Positions 22,120 through 32,718 of a stretch of 64,000 bases of DNA are shown here, in pieces. The DNA comes from Chelonoidis abingdonii. Lineage: Eukaryota; Chordata; Testudines; Testudinidae. Position numbers and translations under genes: made by a program. The stretch's first letter is position 1; every line of letters begins with the position of its first letter. A model generated the notes under the pieces. It did no database searches, was not told the DNA's origin, and saw nothing but the letters and a program-made list of their open reading frames with translations. The stretch is taken from positions 8,479,529-8,543,528 of the forward strand of contig NC_133770.1 of the NCBI RefSeq assembly GCF_003597395.2, given 5' to 3'.

Positions 22120-23130
22120 AGTGTTGCCAACTTTTGAATCACACAAAACCAAATACCCTTGCCCTGCCCCCTGCCCCGCCCCTTCCCCAAGGTCCCGCCC
22201 CTGCCATGCCCCTTCTCCTAGGCCTCCACTCACTCCATCCCCCTCCCTCTATCGCTCGCTCTCCCCCACCCTCACTCACTTGCTCATTTTCACTGGGCTG
22301 GGGCAGGGGCTTGGGGTGCAGGAGGGGGTGATGGCTCTGGCTGGAGGTGAGGGCTCTGGGGTGGGGCTAGAAATGAGGGGTTCAGGGTTCAGAGTTCAGG
22401 AGGGGGCTCCAGTCTGGGGCAGGTGGTTGGGGTGTGGGATCTGGGGTGGGCCAGGGAAGAGAGGTTTGGGGTGCAGGAGGGGGCTTAGGGCGGGGGGGTG
22501 GAGCTGAGGGGTTCAGTATGGGAGGCAGCTCTCGGCTGAAGTAGGAGGTTGGAGTGCAGGCTCTGGGAGGGAGTTTGCGTACGGGAGGGGCTCAAGGCTA
22601 GGGCAGAGGGCCGGGGTGTGGGCTCTGGGAGGGAGTTTGGGTGTGGGAGGAGGCTCTGGGAGGGCGGGTATAGGTTCTGGAAGGGAGTTTGGGTGCAAGA
22701 GCTGACTGAGGGCTGGGACAGGGGGTTGGGATGCAGGAGGAGGTGAGGGGTGCAGGCTCTGGGCAGCGCTTACCTCCTTGGGGAGGCTGCAACATGTCCC
22801 TCGGCTCCTAGATGGAGATGCAGTCAGGCAGCACTGTGTGCTGCCTCTGTCCTCAGACACCACCCCCACAGCTTCCATTGGCCATGGTTCCCGGCCAATG
22901 GGAGCTGCGGAGCCTGCACTCTGGGTGGGGATAGCATGTGGAGCCCCCTGGCCATGCCTCCACCTATGAGCTGACGGACATGTTGCTGCTTCTGGGGAGC
23001 CACACAGAGCCAGATAGGGAGCTTGCCAGCCCCTCCAACTGCCTTTTAATTACCCTGGTCAGTGGTACTGATCAGAGCCACCAGGGTTCCTTTTAGACTG
23101 GGTGTTCCAGTTGAAAACTCTAACCAGGTG
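22120..23130. mobile_element. GC-rich hAT-like element with minisatellite interior
   Basis: The left end AGTGTTGCCAACTTTTGAATC is the same terminus as the right end of 62104-62849, read inverted. The interior holds a G-rich array (22300-22760) and 'cttccattggccatggttcccggccaatgggagctgc' near 22873-22910, an internal palindrome shared with 12106-13018. The right border is degraded, near 'ccagttgaaaactctaacc'. No transposase. Confidence 0.7.
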
Positions 23131-23139
23131 GTTTTGTGC

Positions 23140-23600
23140 TACCTTTATGTTCCCCCACTCTCTGGGGCCATATCACCTCTCCTTTTCATAAGCTAGAGCA
23201 ACCTCAGAGCTGCTGTACTTTCTGGCCATCAAAGGCTGTATTTTGACCCTTCTGCTTCCTGTCTGCTTCGTGGCTCGGATACGGGGATTTATGGTGTTGC
23301 CATTTCAAAGCTACTCTCTTTGTTACTTTTCCCAGTGACACAATATTAACTGCAGTGACAGTTCAGGGTTGAGGTTTGCCAAAATATCACCATGCAGGTG
23401 CAGTGTAACTGCTGCACCATCAGCTGAGGTGCCTGGACACTAAATACCCCTGCACTGAGCCGCAGCTCTCAGGTGTAGGGGAGGCACCTCTGTGGGTCAG
23501 TGAGGGGTTTAGCCATGGTCTGCAGGTCTGGGTTCAGAGCAGCCCAGGTCATAGCGCAGCGAGGAGTATATTTGTGAAGTTAGCTGGATGCTCACGCTGC
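23140..23600. other. Unassigned sequence, no gene seen
   Basis: No recognised repeat or open frame of interest was found before the CR1 start. Confidence 0.4.
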
Positions 23601-23609
23601 ACAATGAGG

Positions 23610-24842
23610 GGCCATGAAACCTAGAAGATAATAAGGTGATAAGTAACACTCAGCAAGCATTTCTCAAGAACAAATCATGACAAACCAACCTAACAGCTTT
23701 CTTTGACAAGGTAACAAGACTTGTGGATAGGGGAAAGCAGTAGATGTGGTGTATCTTGATTTTAGTAAGGCTTTTGATACTTCTCATAAACAACCTAAGG
23801 AAATACAACCTAGATGGAGCCACTATATGGTTGGTGCAGAGAGTAGTTATCAGTGGTTCACAGTCAAGCTGGAAAGGCATAATGAGTGGACTCCCACAGG
23901 ATCAGTTCTGGGTCCAATTCTGTTCAATATTGATTTAGATAATGGCATAGAGAGTACACATATAAAGTTTGTGAATGATACCAAGCTGGGAGGGGTTGCA
24001 AGTGCTTTGGAGAATAGGATTAAAATTCAAAATTATCTGGGCAAAGTGGAGAAATGGTCTGAAGTAAATAGGATGAAATTCACAAAGGACGAAAGCAAAG
24101 TACTCCATTTAGGAAGAAGCAATCAGTTGCACACATACAAAATGGGAAATGACTGCCTAGGAAGGAGCACTGTGGAAAGGGAACTGGGGGTTAAAGTGGA
24201 TCACAAACTAAATACGAGTCAACAGCGTAACTCTGTTGCAAAAAAAAAATCCTTCTGGGATGTATTAGCAGGAGTGTTGAAAGAAAGACACAAAGTAATG
24301 CTTCTGCTCTATTCCATGCTACTTAGGCCTCAGCTGGAGTGTTGTGTCCAGTTCTGGGCACCACATTTCAGGAAAGATGTGGACAATATGGAGAAAGTCC
24401 AGAGAAGAGCAACAAAAATGATTAAAGTCTAGAAAACATGACCTATGAGGGAAGATTGAAAAAACTGGGTTTATTTAGTCTGGTAAAGAGAAGACTAAGG
24501 GGGCATGATCACAGTTTTCAAGTCCATAAAAGGTTGTTGCAAGGAGGAGAGAAAAATTGTTCTTCTTAAGCTCTGAGGATAGAACAAGAAACAATGGACT
24601 TAAATTGCAGCAAGGGCGGTTTAGGCTGGACATTAGGAAAATCTTCCTGTCAGGTTGGTTAAACACTGGAATAAATTGCCTAGGGAGGCTGTGGAATCTC
24701 CATCATTGAATATTTTTAAGTCCAGGTTAGACAAACACCTGTCAGGGATGGTCCAAATAACACTTAGTCCTGCCATGAGTGCAGGGGACTGGACTAGATG
24801 ACCTCTCGAGGTCCCTTCCAGTCTTGTGATTCTATGATATAT
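23610..24842 (+). mobile_element. CR1 LINE, C-terminal half of RT and 3' UTR
   Basis: This is the longest coding remnant in the window: 228 open codons at 23746-24432. It opens with VYLDFSKAFDT (RT motif A), then GSVLGPILFNI (motif B), then FVNDTKLGG in place of FADDT (motif C). The first catalytic Asp is thus Asn (codon 23974-23976) and the enzyme is dead. [17 protein letters not shown] and VQRRATKMIK mark the RT C-terminus. A deletion follows motif A, where the usual loop is missing. The 3' UTR leads to 'gaggtcccttccagtc' and the tail 'gtgattctatgata' at 24825-24840. 5'-truncated. Confidence 0.95.
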
Positions 24843-24859
24843 ACACCAGGCCCATGCAG

Positions 24860-24990
24860 ACTAGCCTCTCCTAACTGCTTTAGAGAGAGGCCCAAAAAAC
24901 TCCATAAGGGACAATTATGGGACAACCTGTCCATAGAAGAAGTTTCTCCCTAATCCCAATCAGTTAGCAGTTGTTAGTGGCCAATTTATC
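24860..24990 (+). mobile_element. Possible second CR1 3' UTR fragment
   Basis: 'gggacaattatgggacaacctgtccatagaagaagtttctccctaatcccaat' resembles a CR1 3' UTR of another subfamily. Low divergence cannot be judged by eye. Confidence 0.35.
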
Positions 24991-25710
24991 TGAGGCCTTC
25001 ATCAGCTGGTGAGCTGCACCATCCCCTTTTGTGATAACACTGCCCTACTTCAGTAAAAACCTTTGAGCTAGGCCTATCGCTGAGCAAGGAGTGGTGTGTA
25101 AGCTGCACCAGCCCAGAAAGCACCGCTCGGAGACACAGCGCCATCCCCACTTCCTTCTCACTCTGGGAGGGAGTAATGTGCTGCTGGCCTGTGCCCGTAT
25201 TACAATACTTCCTGCCCTGGCTCAGTTACACTGGCAGCAATTACAGGGGTGGAACTAAAGCTCTTCACATTATCTGTCCAGCTAGTCCAGATAGGAACTA
25301 AGCATTAGGCCTCCCAGCACAGCCATTCTCTGGGCAGCCCAACGAGTGCCACTGCCTGATTGGCTACACTGCCTGATTGATGGGAAGAGTCAGCAGACCG
25401 GCTCTTATGCCCAGTAGCACCAGCTTTCAACAGCTGCTCAAAACATTCGCCCATGAATGCAAAAGTTTCTGTGTCTGCTTGTTCCCAGCCTTGCTCCTGC
25501 CTTCGATGCTGCCCTGTCTTGTCTCACTGCGGGTAGCCCACCCCAGTCCACACCCTTGGCTCCAATTCCTGACTTTGGCTCTGATCCCTAGCTGTGGTGC
25601 CTGCCCTCTGACCCTGGGCTCTGAGTCCTGACTACTAACTCCTACTCTAGCCACTAGGCATGACTTCCCACATCCCAGTCACTGACCGTAAGTGAGCGTA
25701 TAGCATACCC
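24990..25710. other. Unassigned sequence, no gene seen
   Basis: Opposing open frames at 25377-25654 have no domain or splice support. Confidence 0.4.
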
Positions 25711-25714
25711 AGGA

Positions 25715-26135
25715 GAAAATTTTTGGTCCAGAATTTTTTTTCCAGTGAAAAATGCAGATTCGGTAACTCCAAAACATTTTAAAAATTCATGCTGATTTCA
25801 CTAATTTGTTTCTTTACAAAGACAAATGCAAAAAAAAAAAAAAGTTCTGAAAAAATAAAAATGCTTTGTTCCAACACGGGGGGTGGAGGACAGTTTGATC
25901 TTTCGGTTTGAAACGACTTTTCATTTCAAAATGTCTTTGAATTTTATTTTTAAAACATTCAAAAACATTTTAAAATTGGCAAAATCAGAATGAAACGTTT
26001 CGCTTTTGTTAAAATAAAAAGTTTTTCTTTGGCCCAGAACAAAACTCTTCAAAACTTTTCATTTTCTGTCTGACCCAAAACAATTTTTCTTTTGAAATTG
26101 CCAGTGAAATGAAAAATCCATTGTTCTCTCACTTA
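25715..26135. mobile_element. AT-rich palindromic element of the 4569 family
   Basis: Dense 'aaaatttt', 'ttcaaaatg' and 'cattttgaa' words in both orientations, for example 'ttttcatttcaaaatg' and 'caaaacttttcattttctg'. The termini are degraded. A small GC-rich stretch, 'aacacggggggtggagg', sits in the centre. Confidence 0.55.
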
Positions 26136-26221
26136 TAGCGCATAGCCCTGTTTTGTGATCAGTGCCTGGACCCTGGGACATAGCAATTTAAGGGGAACTC
26201 TGACTTCTTTGCAACCTAGCC

Positions 26222-26506
26222 CAGGGCCGCCCAGAGGATTCAGGGGGGCTGGGGTCTTCGGCAGCAGGGGGCCCCCGCTTGGATGGTAATTCACAGGTGG
26301 GGGGTCCTTCCGCTCTGGGACCTGCAACTGAATTACCGCCGAAGACCTGGCACTTCGGCGGAGAGTCCTGCTTTGGTGGTAATTCGGCTGTGGGGGGTTC
26401 TTCCACCCCGGGGACCCGAAGACCCGAAAAACTCTCATGGAGGCCCCTGCGGGGCCCGGGGCCTCGGGCAAATTGCCCCACTTGCCACCCCCCCCAGGCG
26501 GCCCTG
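26222..26506. mobile_element. hAT-like MITE with CAGGGCCGCC termini
   Basis: It begins CAGGGCCGCCCAGAGG and ends CCCAGGCGGCCCTG. The flanks ACCTAGCC (26214-26221) and ATCTAGCC (26507-26514) match at 7 of 8. The interior has 'cgccgaagacctggcacttcggcgg', a palindrome. Non-coding. Confidence 0.82.
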
Positions 26507-26529
26507 ATCTAGCCCTATGAATGGAAAGT

Positions 26530-26665
26530 GCTATGAGATGCTATTTGAGGCAGGCAACATCCTTTAATCTGTGTTTGTGCAATGCTTCATATAATGAGGC
26601 CCTGACCCACAGGCCTGTAGGAGCTACCACCACATAAATATTAAATAAAAATAATAACTGTGAAA
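26530..26665 (+). mobile_element. L2/L3-like LINE tail
   Basis: 'tgtgtttgtgcaatgcttcatataatgaggccctgac...aggagctaccaccacataaatattaaataaaaataataa' is the 'tgtacagcgcctagcacaatg' tail ending in an AATAAT-rich repeat. Confidence 0.6.
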
Positions 26666-26669
26666 TTTG

Positions 26670-27475
26670 GCAGAAATTCTCCATTTTGACCAGACGCTGT
26701 CCCCATGCACCCTGGCAAAACACGGACCTAAATCCCTCCTGACCTGTGCAGTTTTGTGTGAATCCAGCAAAATAAGGCAGAACAGACCAAATGACCTTTC
26801 CAAGGCAGTGAGTCTTTGCCACTCTCACTTGTTAGCAACCCTGCTTTTCCAAACTCCTGCCAAGTCATACAGAATTGGATGAGCACGATTCTTTCCCTTT
26901 CCTAGCAACCTAATGCCAGCACAATTGAATTTATTATTGTAACTTAACCTCTCTTGCAAAGTGTATTTAAGGCCTTGGCTTTGAATGAAACCAGAACTGA
27001 CCCTATTTTGCTACAAATTTTGCTGCTCTTTAACTCGCGTTGCTTGTTACACAGCTGCAGCCATTGGATGTTAAGAGTTCTCTGACAGCAGACCAGGGGT
27101 ATTTCTTTCTTTACAGGAGCTCCGTGTCATTCAATGAAATTCATTTCACAGGCAAATGGGTTAAGGCTCTTTGGGTGTATTGGCTGGAGGTTCTATCCTA
27201 CAGCCACTTTTATTGGTTGATGGACAAACAAAATGGTTCCATGGCCACTCCCCTAATATCCCAGGAATGCCTTTTGATTGGCTCTTCTTTGGTCTTCTTG
27301 ACTAAAACAGGAAAAAGCCACACCAGATTAAAAACAGTTCACAGCCTAGCCCAAGGGAAGCTTACTGGGGAGTCCTTTCTAAAGTCATGGCAAACCCATG
27401 GACCTAGAAAGGCAGCGTCAGGAGTTCAAATTCAGCTAAGTCAGACAAGACCCACACCCAACTGGTCATTACTAT
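26670..27475. other. Unassigned sequence
   Basis: It contains most of a 261-codon + strand open frame (27040-27825). That frame continues through an antisense L2/L3 tail and an AT-rich MITE, has no recognisable domain, and is therefore not called a gene. Confidence 0.45.
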
Positions 27476-27477
27476 TA

Positions 27478-27600
27478 ATTAGTATCATTATTTGTATAAC
27501 AATAACACCTAAGAGCCCAACTCATGGACCAAGACCCTGTACAAGAGGTCCTGTACAAACGTGGAACAAAAAGACATCTCATCTAGTAAACAGCCACAAG
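27478..27600 (-). mobile_element. L2/L3-like LINE tail, antisense
   Basis: 'attagtatcattatttgtataacaataacacctaagagcccaactcatgg...tgtacaaacgtggaacaaaaagacat' is the inverse of the tail at 29459-29605. Confidence 0.65.
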
Positions 27601-27629
27601 GTCAGAACTGTGTCTGGAGATGAGCCCGT

Positions 27630-27890
27630 CATTCAAATTCATCAAAAAGTTCCAGACAGAACTTTTTTTTCCCATTACAGAATGTCATTTTTGTCAAAAT
27701 CAAAAAAATATTCTGCAAGAAAAATGCCAATTGTGACATTTTTCAGTTTACCAAAGCGGCCATTCACAATGAACTATTTCATTTTGAAAAGTCAGCTTCA
27801 GCCAAAATATTCCATTTCAAACTGACATTTCAACTTAAAATGACATTTTAACTCAAAAGGAAACATTTTGTTTCAAATCCACATTTGCAA
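27630..27890. mobile_element. AT-rich palindromic element fragment
   Basis: Words such as 'ttttgtcaaaatcaaaaaaatattc' and 'ttccatttcaaactgacatttcaactt' place it in the 4569 family. The ends are not clear. Confidence 0.5.
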
Positions 27891-27905
27891 ACAAGAGATA
27901 TCTAA

Positions 27906-28159
27906 GGCCTGGTCTACACTGGCAGGGGGGAATAACGTAGCTGAAGTAGACATACTTAGATCTACTTACTGTGGTGTCTTCACTGCAGTGAGTTGATTGC
28001 TGCTGCTCCCCCGTTGACTCCGCTTGTGCCTCTCACTCTAGTTAAGTACAGGAGTCAACGGGACAGCGTTCAGCGGTCAATTTATCACGTCTACTCTAGA
28101 CGCGATAAATCAACCCCTGCTGGATCGATCACTCCAGAGGCAAGTGTAGACATGCCCTT
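27906..28159. mobile_element. Harbinger-like MITE (about 254 bp)
   Basis: GGCCTGGTCTACACTGGC at the left and GCAAGTGTAGACATGCCCTT at the right are terminal inverted repeats. TAA occurs on both sides (27903-27905 and 28160-28162), the preferred PIF/Harbinger target. The interior is non-coding. Confidence 0.75.
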
Positions 28160-28164
28160 TAAGT

Positions 28165-28562
28165 TGATCATCAGAGTATCTGAGCACCTTAGTCATTAAA
28201 CAAGGTTCTCTGATCTTTTCTGATATTAGCTGTAAACAAGCCATCCAAAACTCTCATTTACAATAGATTATCTAGTACTGTTTATGGCAAAACTTTTTAG
28301 GGCAGCAGGGGGAGGGGGTAGCAATACAGCACTAGTGCAACAGGAGACAAACTGTTTCACACGTGATGATTTGGCTGTAAGCCCAATACACTAAAATCAG
28401 TCCCTTTAGCAATCCAGCACAGTTCTGCTTGGTTAGTGAAAACCTCTTGAGGAGGAAAAAAAAAAGCCACACCATTTCCATTCAGATTAGAAACAACTGT
28501 ACATAGTTATCACTCTGGTTATATCACTTCAATCTGGACGCTGGGGCAAACTGATCATCTTT
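28165..28562 (-). other. Possible 3' UTR of the candidate minus-strand gene
   Basis: This lies directly downstream of the stop codon at 28563-28565 on the minus strand. It has no recognised repeat until the MITE at 27906-28159. No canonical AATAAA was found on the minus strand here, so transcript termination is unproven. Confidence 0.2.
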
Positions 28563-28711
28563 CTAACTGTCATAACCTTTGTCCATCTCCAAAACTTTCC
28601 GCTTGCGTCTGTTCCATGAGTCGTACCCTTTAGCGTGTGTGCCAAATTTTTCTCTTACTCCATCACTCTGTACAATAGATATAAACCTCAAGTGCGGAAT
28701 GCTTTCCAGTT
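28563..28711 (-). CDS. Candidate terminal coding exon of an unidentified host gene
   Basis: On the minus strand, a polypyrimidine-containing acceptor (…aaatcttcagcaag) is followed by an open frame of 48 codons ending in TAG at 28563-28565. The peptide begins LESIPHLRFISIVQ and ends KVLEMDKGYDS, with a basic WNRRKRK patch; it has no cysteine. Joined to the exon at 30019-30126 through the distal AG (28713-28712), the frame is kept and the split codon becomes GAA. The proximal AG four bases earlier would shift the frame and give a much shorter tail. The intron (28712-30018) would contain an L2/L3 tail and a hAT MITE, as introns often do. I do not recognise the protein, and chance is possible. 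Confidence 0.3.
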
Positions 28712-29458
28712 CTTGCTGAAGATTTATCAGGCAACCATATGGCAGCCCCTCTGTCTTCTTTGCTGGTGGTGACAGCCTCTATGTTCCCAACATGCTACTG
28801 AGAGATGGCATTCATTTCCCCCAGCCATCTTTACCATCCTCACGCCGGTCGAGCTATGTTTCAGGAGTGGATTTCCCCTTTTTTTTCTGTTCAGCTGTTG
28901 CAAAGCTGGCTTAATCATCATTCCAGGTCCACAGAACAAACAAATGCCCTACTGCATCCCCCACTTGTTCTGTGGCTTTATTTGCCTTTTGTATGCTCCT
29001 CTTCTTTGCAGCCCTGAAAGAGTCCAGGCCCTGGAGTGGTGGCAGTGAACTGAAACTCTGAGCTGGGCTTGCTCATTTGCCTTTGCAGCTAGGACTCAGC
29101 AAGCATTTCCCTGCCTTTTCAGCTCCCAACCATGCTTAGGCGAGGCACTGCATAGCTTCATTGCTCTGCCATTGCCTCCATTTTCAAAAGTGACAAGCAA
29201 TTAGGGTTGTTTCTGTTTTCAGGAACTCAATTTGAGCCACTGTAAAGAGGCCTGAGTTTCAGAGGCTGGGTGCTTAACCTTTGAGGAAAATGGATCCCCT
29301 TTAAAGTGTGCCAAATTGGGGACCAAAATACAGAGGCCCCCCAAATCACTAGCCACTCTTTAAAAGTTAGGCCATGTATCTGAGATATAGTGTGTGGTGT
29401 GTTGAGTTCATTGACTAGTATTGTCTCCTTGTTTCCTTGTCTGTATGTTATCACTTGT

Positions 29459-29605
29459 CTGCTACTTAGATGGTAAGCTCTTTGGGGCAGAGACTTGTTT
29501 GTTCTGTGTTTGTACAGCCCCTAGCACAATGGCCCAGGCCTAGCACAATGGTCCGTGCTCTTTGGCGCTATGGCAGTGCAAGGAATAATAAACAATAATA
29601 ATAAA
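29459..29605 (+). mobile_element. L2/L3-like LINE tail
   Basis: 'gatggtaagctctttggggcagagacttg' followed by 'ctgtgtttgtacagcccctagcacaatgg' and an 'aataataaacaataataataa' terminal repeat. This is the cleanest copy of this tail here. Confidence 0.75.
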
Positions 29606-29811
29606 CAGAAGGATATACAGAAATATATACAGCCAAACTCAGATGACAGCTCCATAATTCAACCTTAGCAAAAGTACTCCAGTGATAGAGTCTTTGGTCA
29701 CCGATTGCAAGAGTGGTGCACATCAAGTTAGGGAGAAGAAACGATACCATATGGCCACTCAAAACAGCTCCAATTTAGACTATCCAACACTCATAATAAG
29801 TCGCTCTCAGA

Positions 29812-29961
29812 TAGGGTGACCAGATAGCAAGGGTGAAAAATCAGGACAGAGAATGGTGGGTAATAGGCACCTATATAAGACAAAGCCCCAAATATCAGGA
29901 TTGTCCCTATAAAATTGGGGCATCTGGTCTCCCTATAAAATTGGGGCATCTGGTCACTCTA
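29812..29961. mobile_element. hAT MITE, copy A (TAGGGTGACCAG)
   Basis: TAGGGTGACCAGAT at the left and ATCTGGTCACTCTA at the right. Target duplications CTCTCAGA (29804-29811) and CTCTCAAA (29962-29969) match 7 of 8. It is longer (150 bp) than the other copies because about 28 bp ('ccctataaaattggggcatc' plus 'tggtc') is tandemly duplicated at its right side. Confidence 0.88.
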
Positions 29962-30018
29962 CTCTCAAACAAGCCACAGGCTGAGACATTTACAGAAATT
30001 TATTCAGGGAACACTCAC

Positions 30019-30126
30019 CTCCAGTGAATTCATTCAAGAAAACCATAGTCTGAGAAGAAAAAGCACAGAGAAATTCATCAAATAAACTATTCACCACAAA
30101 TTGCGTCCGCATATCTAATCTCAGCC
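30019..30126 (-). CDS. Candidate internal coding exon of an unidentified host gene
   Basis: Read on the minus strand, a strong acceptor (tttactcacctctctttttcag) precedes 108 bases that are open in one frame only: 35 codons, starting LRLDMRTQFVVNS and ending TMVFLNEFTG. It is closed by a canonical donor, GGAG|gtgagt, at 30018-30013. The phase is 2 leading bases and 1 trailing base. With the distal acceptor at 28712 the reading frame continues into the exon at 28563-28711. No ATG is required, so a start-based ORF search would miss it. No family recognised; the evidence is splice signals plus frame continuity only. Confidence 0.35.
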
Positions 30127-30129
30127 CTG

Positions 30130-30860
30130 AAAAAGAGAGGTGAGTAAATGGGATTTCAGAAATAACATCTCAATCATCATGCCCATTTAATCCTGTATAT
30201 TTCCAGTGAGACTGACAACAAGGCTGACAATCAGTGCCAAACACGGTAGCATATTTTTTCATGCAAACACACTTCCACTAGGAGTGGGATTCACAAAAAG
30301 CATATACTGAATTCAATGGGAGTAAGGTGCTAAATGTCTTTGTGAATGCCACCCTAGGAATAAATGCACCAAACTCCATTTCATATTGACCGTCAAACAG
30401 CCATGAGACGGTAACAACTTTCTTTCAGTACCAAGTTAGGTCCCTGATCCAATTAAGATCCAATAAGTAGTCCCATTAACTTCACTACTCACATGGTTAG
30501 AATTAAGCACATGGCTAAGGGATTGCAGGAAGGTGAAAGGCTACGTACATCACTATTACTCAACTGGGAACTGGACAGCACAGTCAAGACTATTAATGTT
30601 GCCCTGACGATTTTCCCTCTGTCTGCTTCCTGTCGCTCAGCCTCAAGAGCATCAACCTTTTAATTCACCACTTGCCCATGAAAAGAGCTGCAAAACCATT
30701 TGTGCTAGATAAAATGCTTTGGATTGTTTGATACAACATTGCTGTGGTTCCAATTATGTTTCCTTGCTTTTATCTTCTTTGTATAATCTACTCAACCCTC
30801 CCACTAATTAGATCCTTATTTGCCCTTTTTCCCCCTAAAAAACTGTTTATTCTTCGCATT
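30130..30860. other. Unassigned sequence with palindromic repeat halves
   Basis: About 30425-30520 is half of the 'actcacatggttagaattaagcac' palindrome seen at 10102. A pyrimidine-rich acceptor-like run ending CAG occurs on the + strand at 30607-30642, with no supportable exon. Confidence 0.4.
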
Positions 30861-31700
30861 GTTCCTTGCAGCTCTGCTTAGCTCGATTGGCTTCTGTTAT
30901 CTTTATTTTTTAAATCTATGTTTGGATTTTATTGGCCCAGACGCTCATTAAAGCTCTCCAACTATTCATTACAGACCTGCAATTTTCCATAGTAAATTTT
31001 CTAGACAATCAACTCCGATCAGCATTATTTTTGTCCCATTCCACATTCTTTCAAAGAGTTCTTTAAAAAAAAAAAAGGCCCAATTATTCAGATTATTACC
31101 TTTCATACATAACATCTCCTTAGAATCAGCTCATATCTGATGATATTCTGATGGCTAGACCTCCAGATGTTTTACTTTATTTATCATACTTGGCTCGCTT
31201 TCTAGGACTAAGTCCAAAATGGCCTCTGATCTAAATGATTGCTTAACAAATTCTGTAAGGGAGGGAGATTTGACATTAACTCAAGGGGGAAAAATGTGTA
31301 TCCATAATGATTTCTGTAACTGCTATTGTATTCTTTATCTGTGGAATCAAAATTTACCTTGACCAATAATCAGCCTTTAAAACACAATAAGGGTTTTAAT
31401 AAAAAGAGTTTTGGAAGGGATACAAACCTTCGTGCTTCAGGGCATAAGCTGTCCTCTAACTAACAAGGGTTAGGAAGAGAGTCTCCATAATTGTCAGCTA
31501 CAGGGTTTCTTACCCTTCTTCTGAAGCAGCCGACTCTGGCCACTGTTACAGACAAAGTCCAATGAATTTGTAACGAGCAGTGGCAATTTGCCGACAGATT
31601 CTGTGCTTGTTAGGTTGGAGAATAGAACTTAGGACTTTGGCTTCTACCGCTTGAGCTAAAGGAGAACTTTTAGCTGAAAAGGAAACAGAGGTTCAATGAA
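30860..31700. other. AT-rich sequence without recognised repeat
   Basis: There is an A-tract at 31064-31076 and no gene. On the minus strand 31253-31160 has a good acceptor ('ctccctcccttacag') and a 30-codon open frame ending in TAG, which is listed only as a hint. About 31620-31680 resembles an antisense tRNA-derived SINE head ('ttgagctaaagga'). Confidence 0.35.
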
Positions 31701-31709
31701 GTGAAAGCC

Positions 31710-32700
31710 AATGCTGTCCAACAGTAGGCAGGAAAAATTGACCCATGAGGGTTGTGACAATTCCCAGGGATACCCAGGGCTGGAAGACCCCTCGCTACCA
31801 GCTGCTCTTACAGAGAGGAAGCCTGAGCATCCAGCCCCTGTTCCACTGAATGTTCAGATTCGCTGCTTTCAAAGAAGCAGTATAAGTCAGCTTACCCGTT
31901 CCACCTCTGCTCACCACTCTGCATAACACCCAGCACTGGTGTCTAATGAAATCAAGTATATGCTTATTTAACAAAGCACAGAGATTTAAGTGATAGCGCA
32001 GAGAAGTGCTGGAAACAAATGGTTACAGATCAAACAAAATCATAACACACATTCTAGAGCCTGGACTGAATTAACGAGATACTCTCATGGCTTGTAGAAC
32101 ATTGTTCACCCAAAAACTTTGCAGCCAGACTGGCTGTGACCCTCTTTTCATGGAACAAATATGCTGTCAGCTTGTTTCCTGGGTGAAGGAGTCCACATGT
32201 TTCTTTGCTCCCCTAAATATACCATTCATTCTTTGTCTTCATTCATGAACCGGACACTCCCTGCTGATTGTTTTTTCCTGCAGATTTCTCTCTTGTAGAT
32301 TTCACAATCTTTCAGCTGGTATCTGGCTCAGGATGCAACCAATTGTGAGCAAGACAATGCACAGTACTCACATGGCCAGTCATAGAGATAAGCATCTGCT
32401 ACCTCCTACCTGATGGAAACATATCACAGGATGTCACCTCCTGGTATGTCTCCTGCCTTAACATCCAGACCTTAAGAACATAACTGTCCATATAGATACA
32501 TAAGGCCTTAAGTATTATCTTTATTTACACTTCGTGGTGATTACAGCAACCAGTGGGCTACTGTCTCACGGTAGAGATCTCACTTGCCACCTTTTAGTGA
32601 ACTATTATGCTCATATCTGGCCCAGGGGATTCCTGTATAACCCTACGCATGTGCCCTCTGCCAGATGACATCAAAAAGTCTCTGGGTCCCAAGGATGCAT
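31710..32700. other. Unassigned, suspected old interspersed repeat
   Basis: The sequence 'tatgcttatttaacaaagcacagagatttaagtga' and 'cagagataagcatctgctacctcctacctgatgg' feel repetitive for a turtle genome, but I cannot name the family or its ends. No coding region is supported. Confidence 0.25.
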
Positions 32701-32718
32701 TTGGTCAATTTATACTAA

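Noticed and set aside
27040..27825. 261-codon open frame on + strand, the longest in the window
   Set aside because: It runs through an antisense L2/L3 tail and an AT-rich palindromic element, has no recognisable domain, and its composition changes with each repeat. I treat it as chance.
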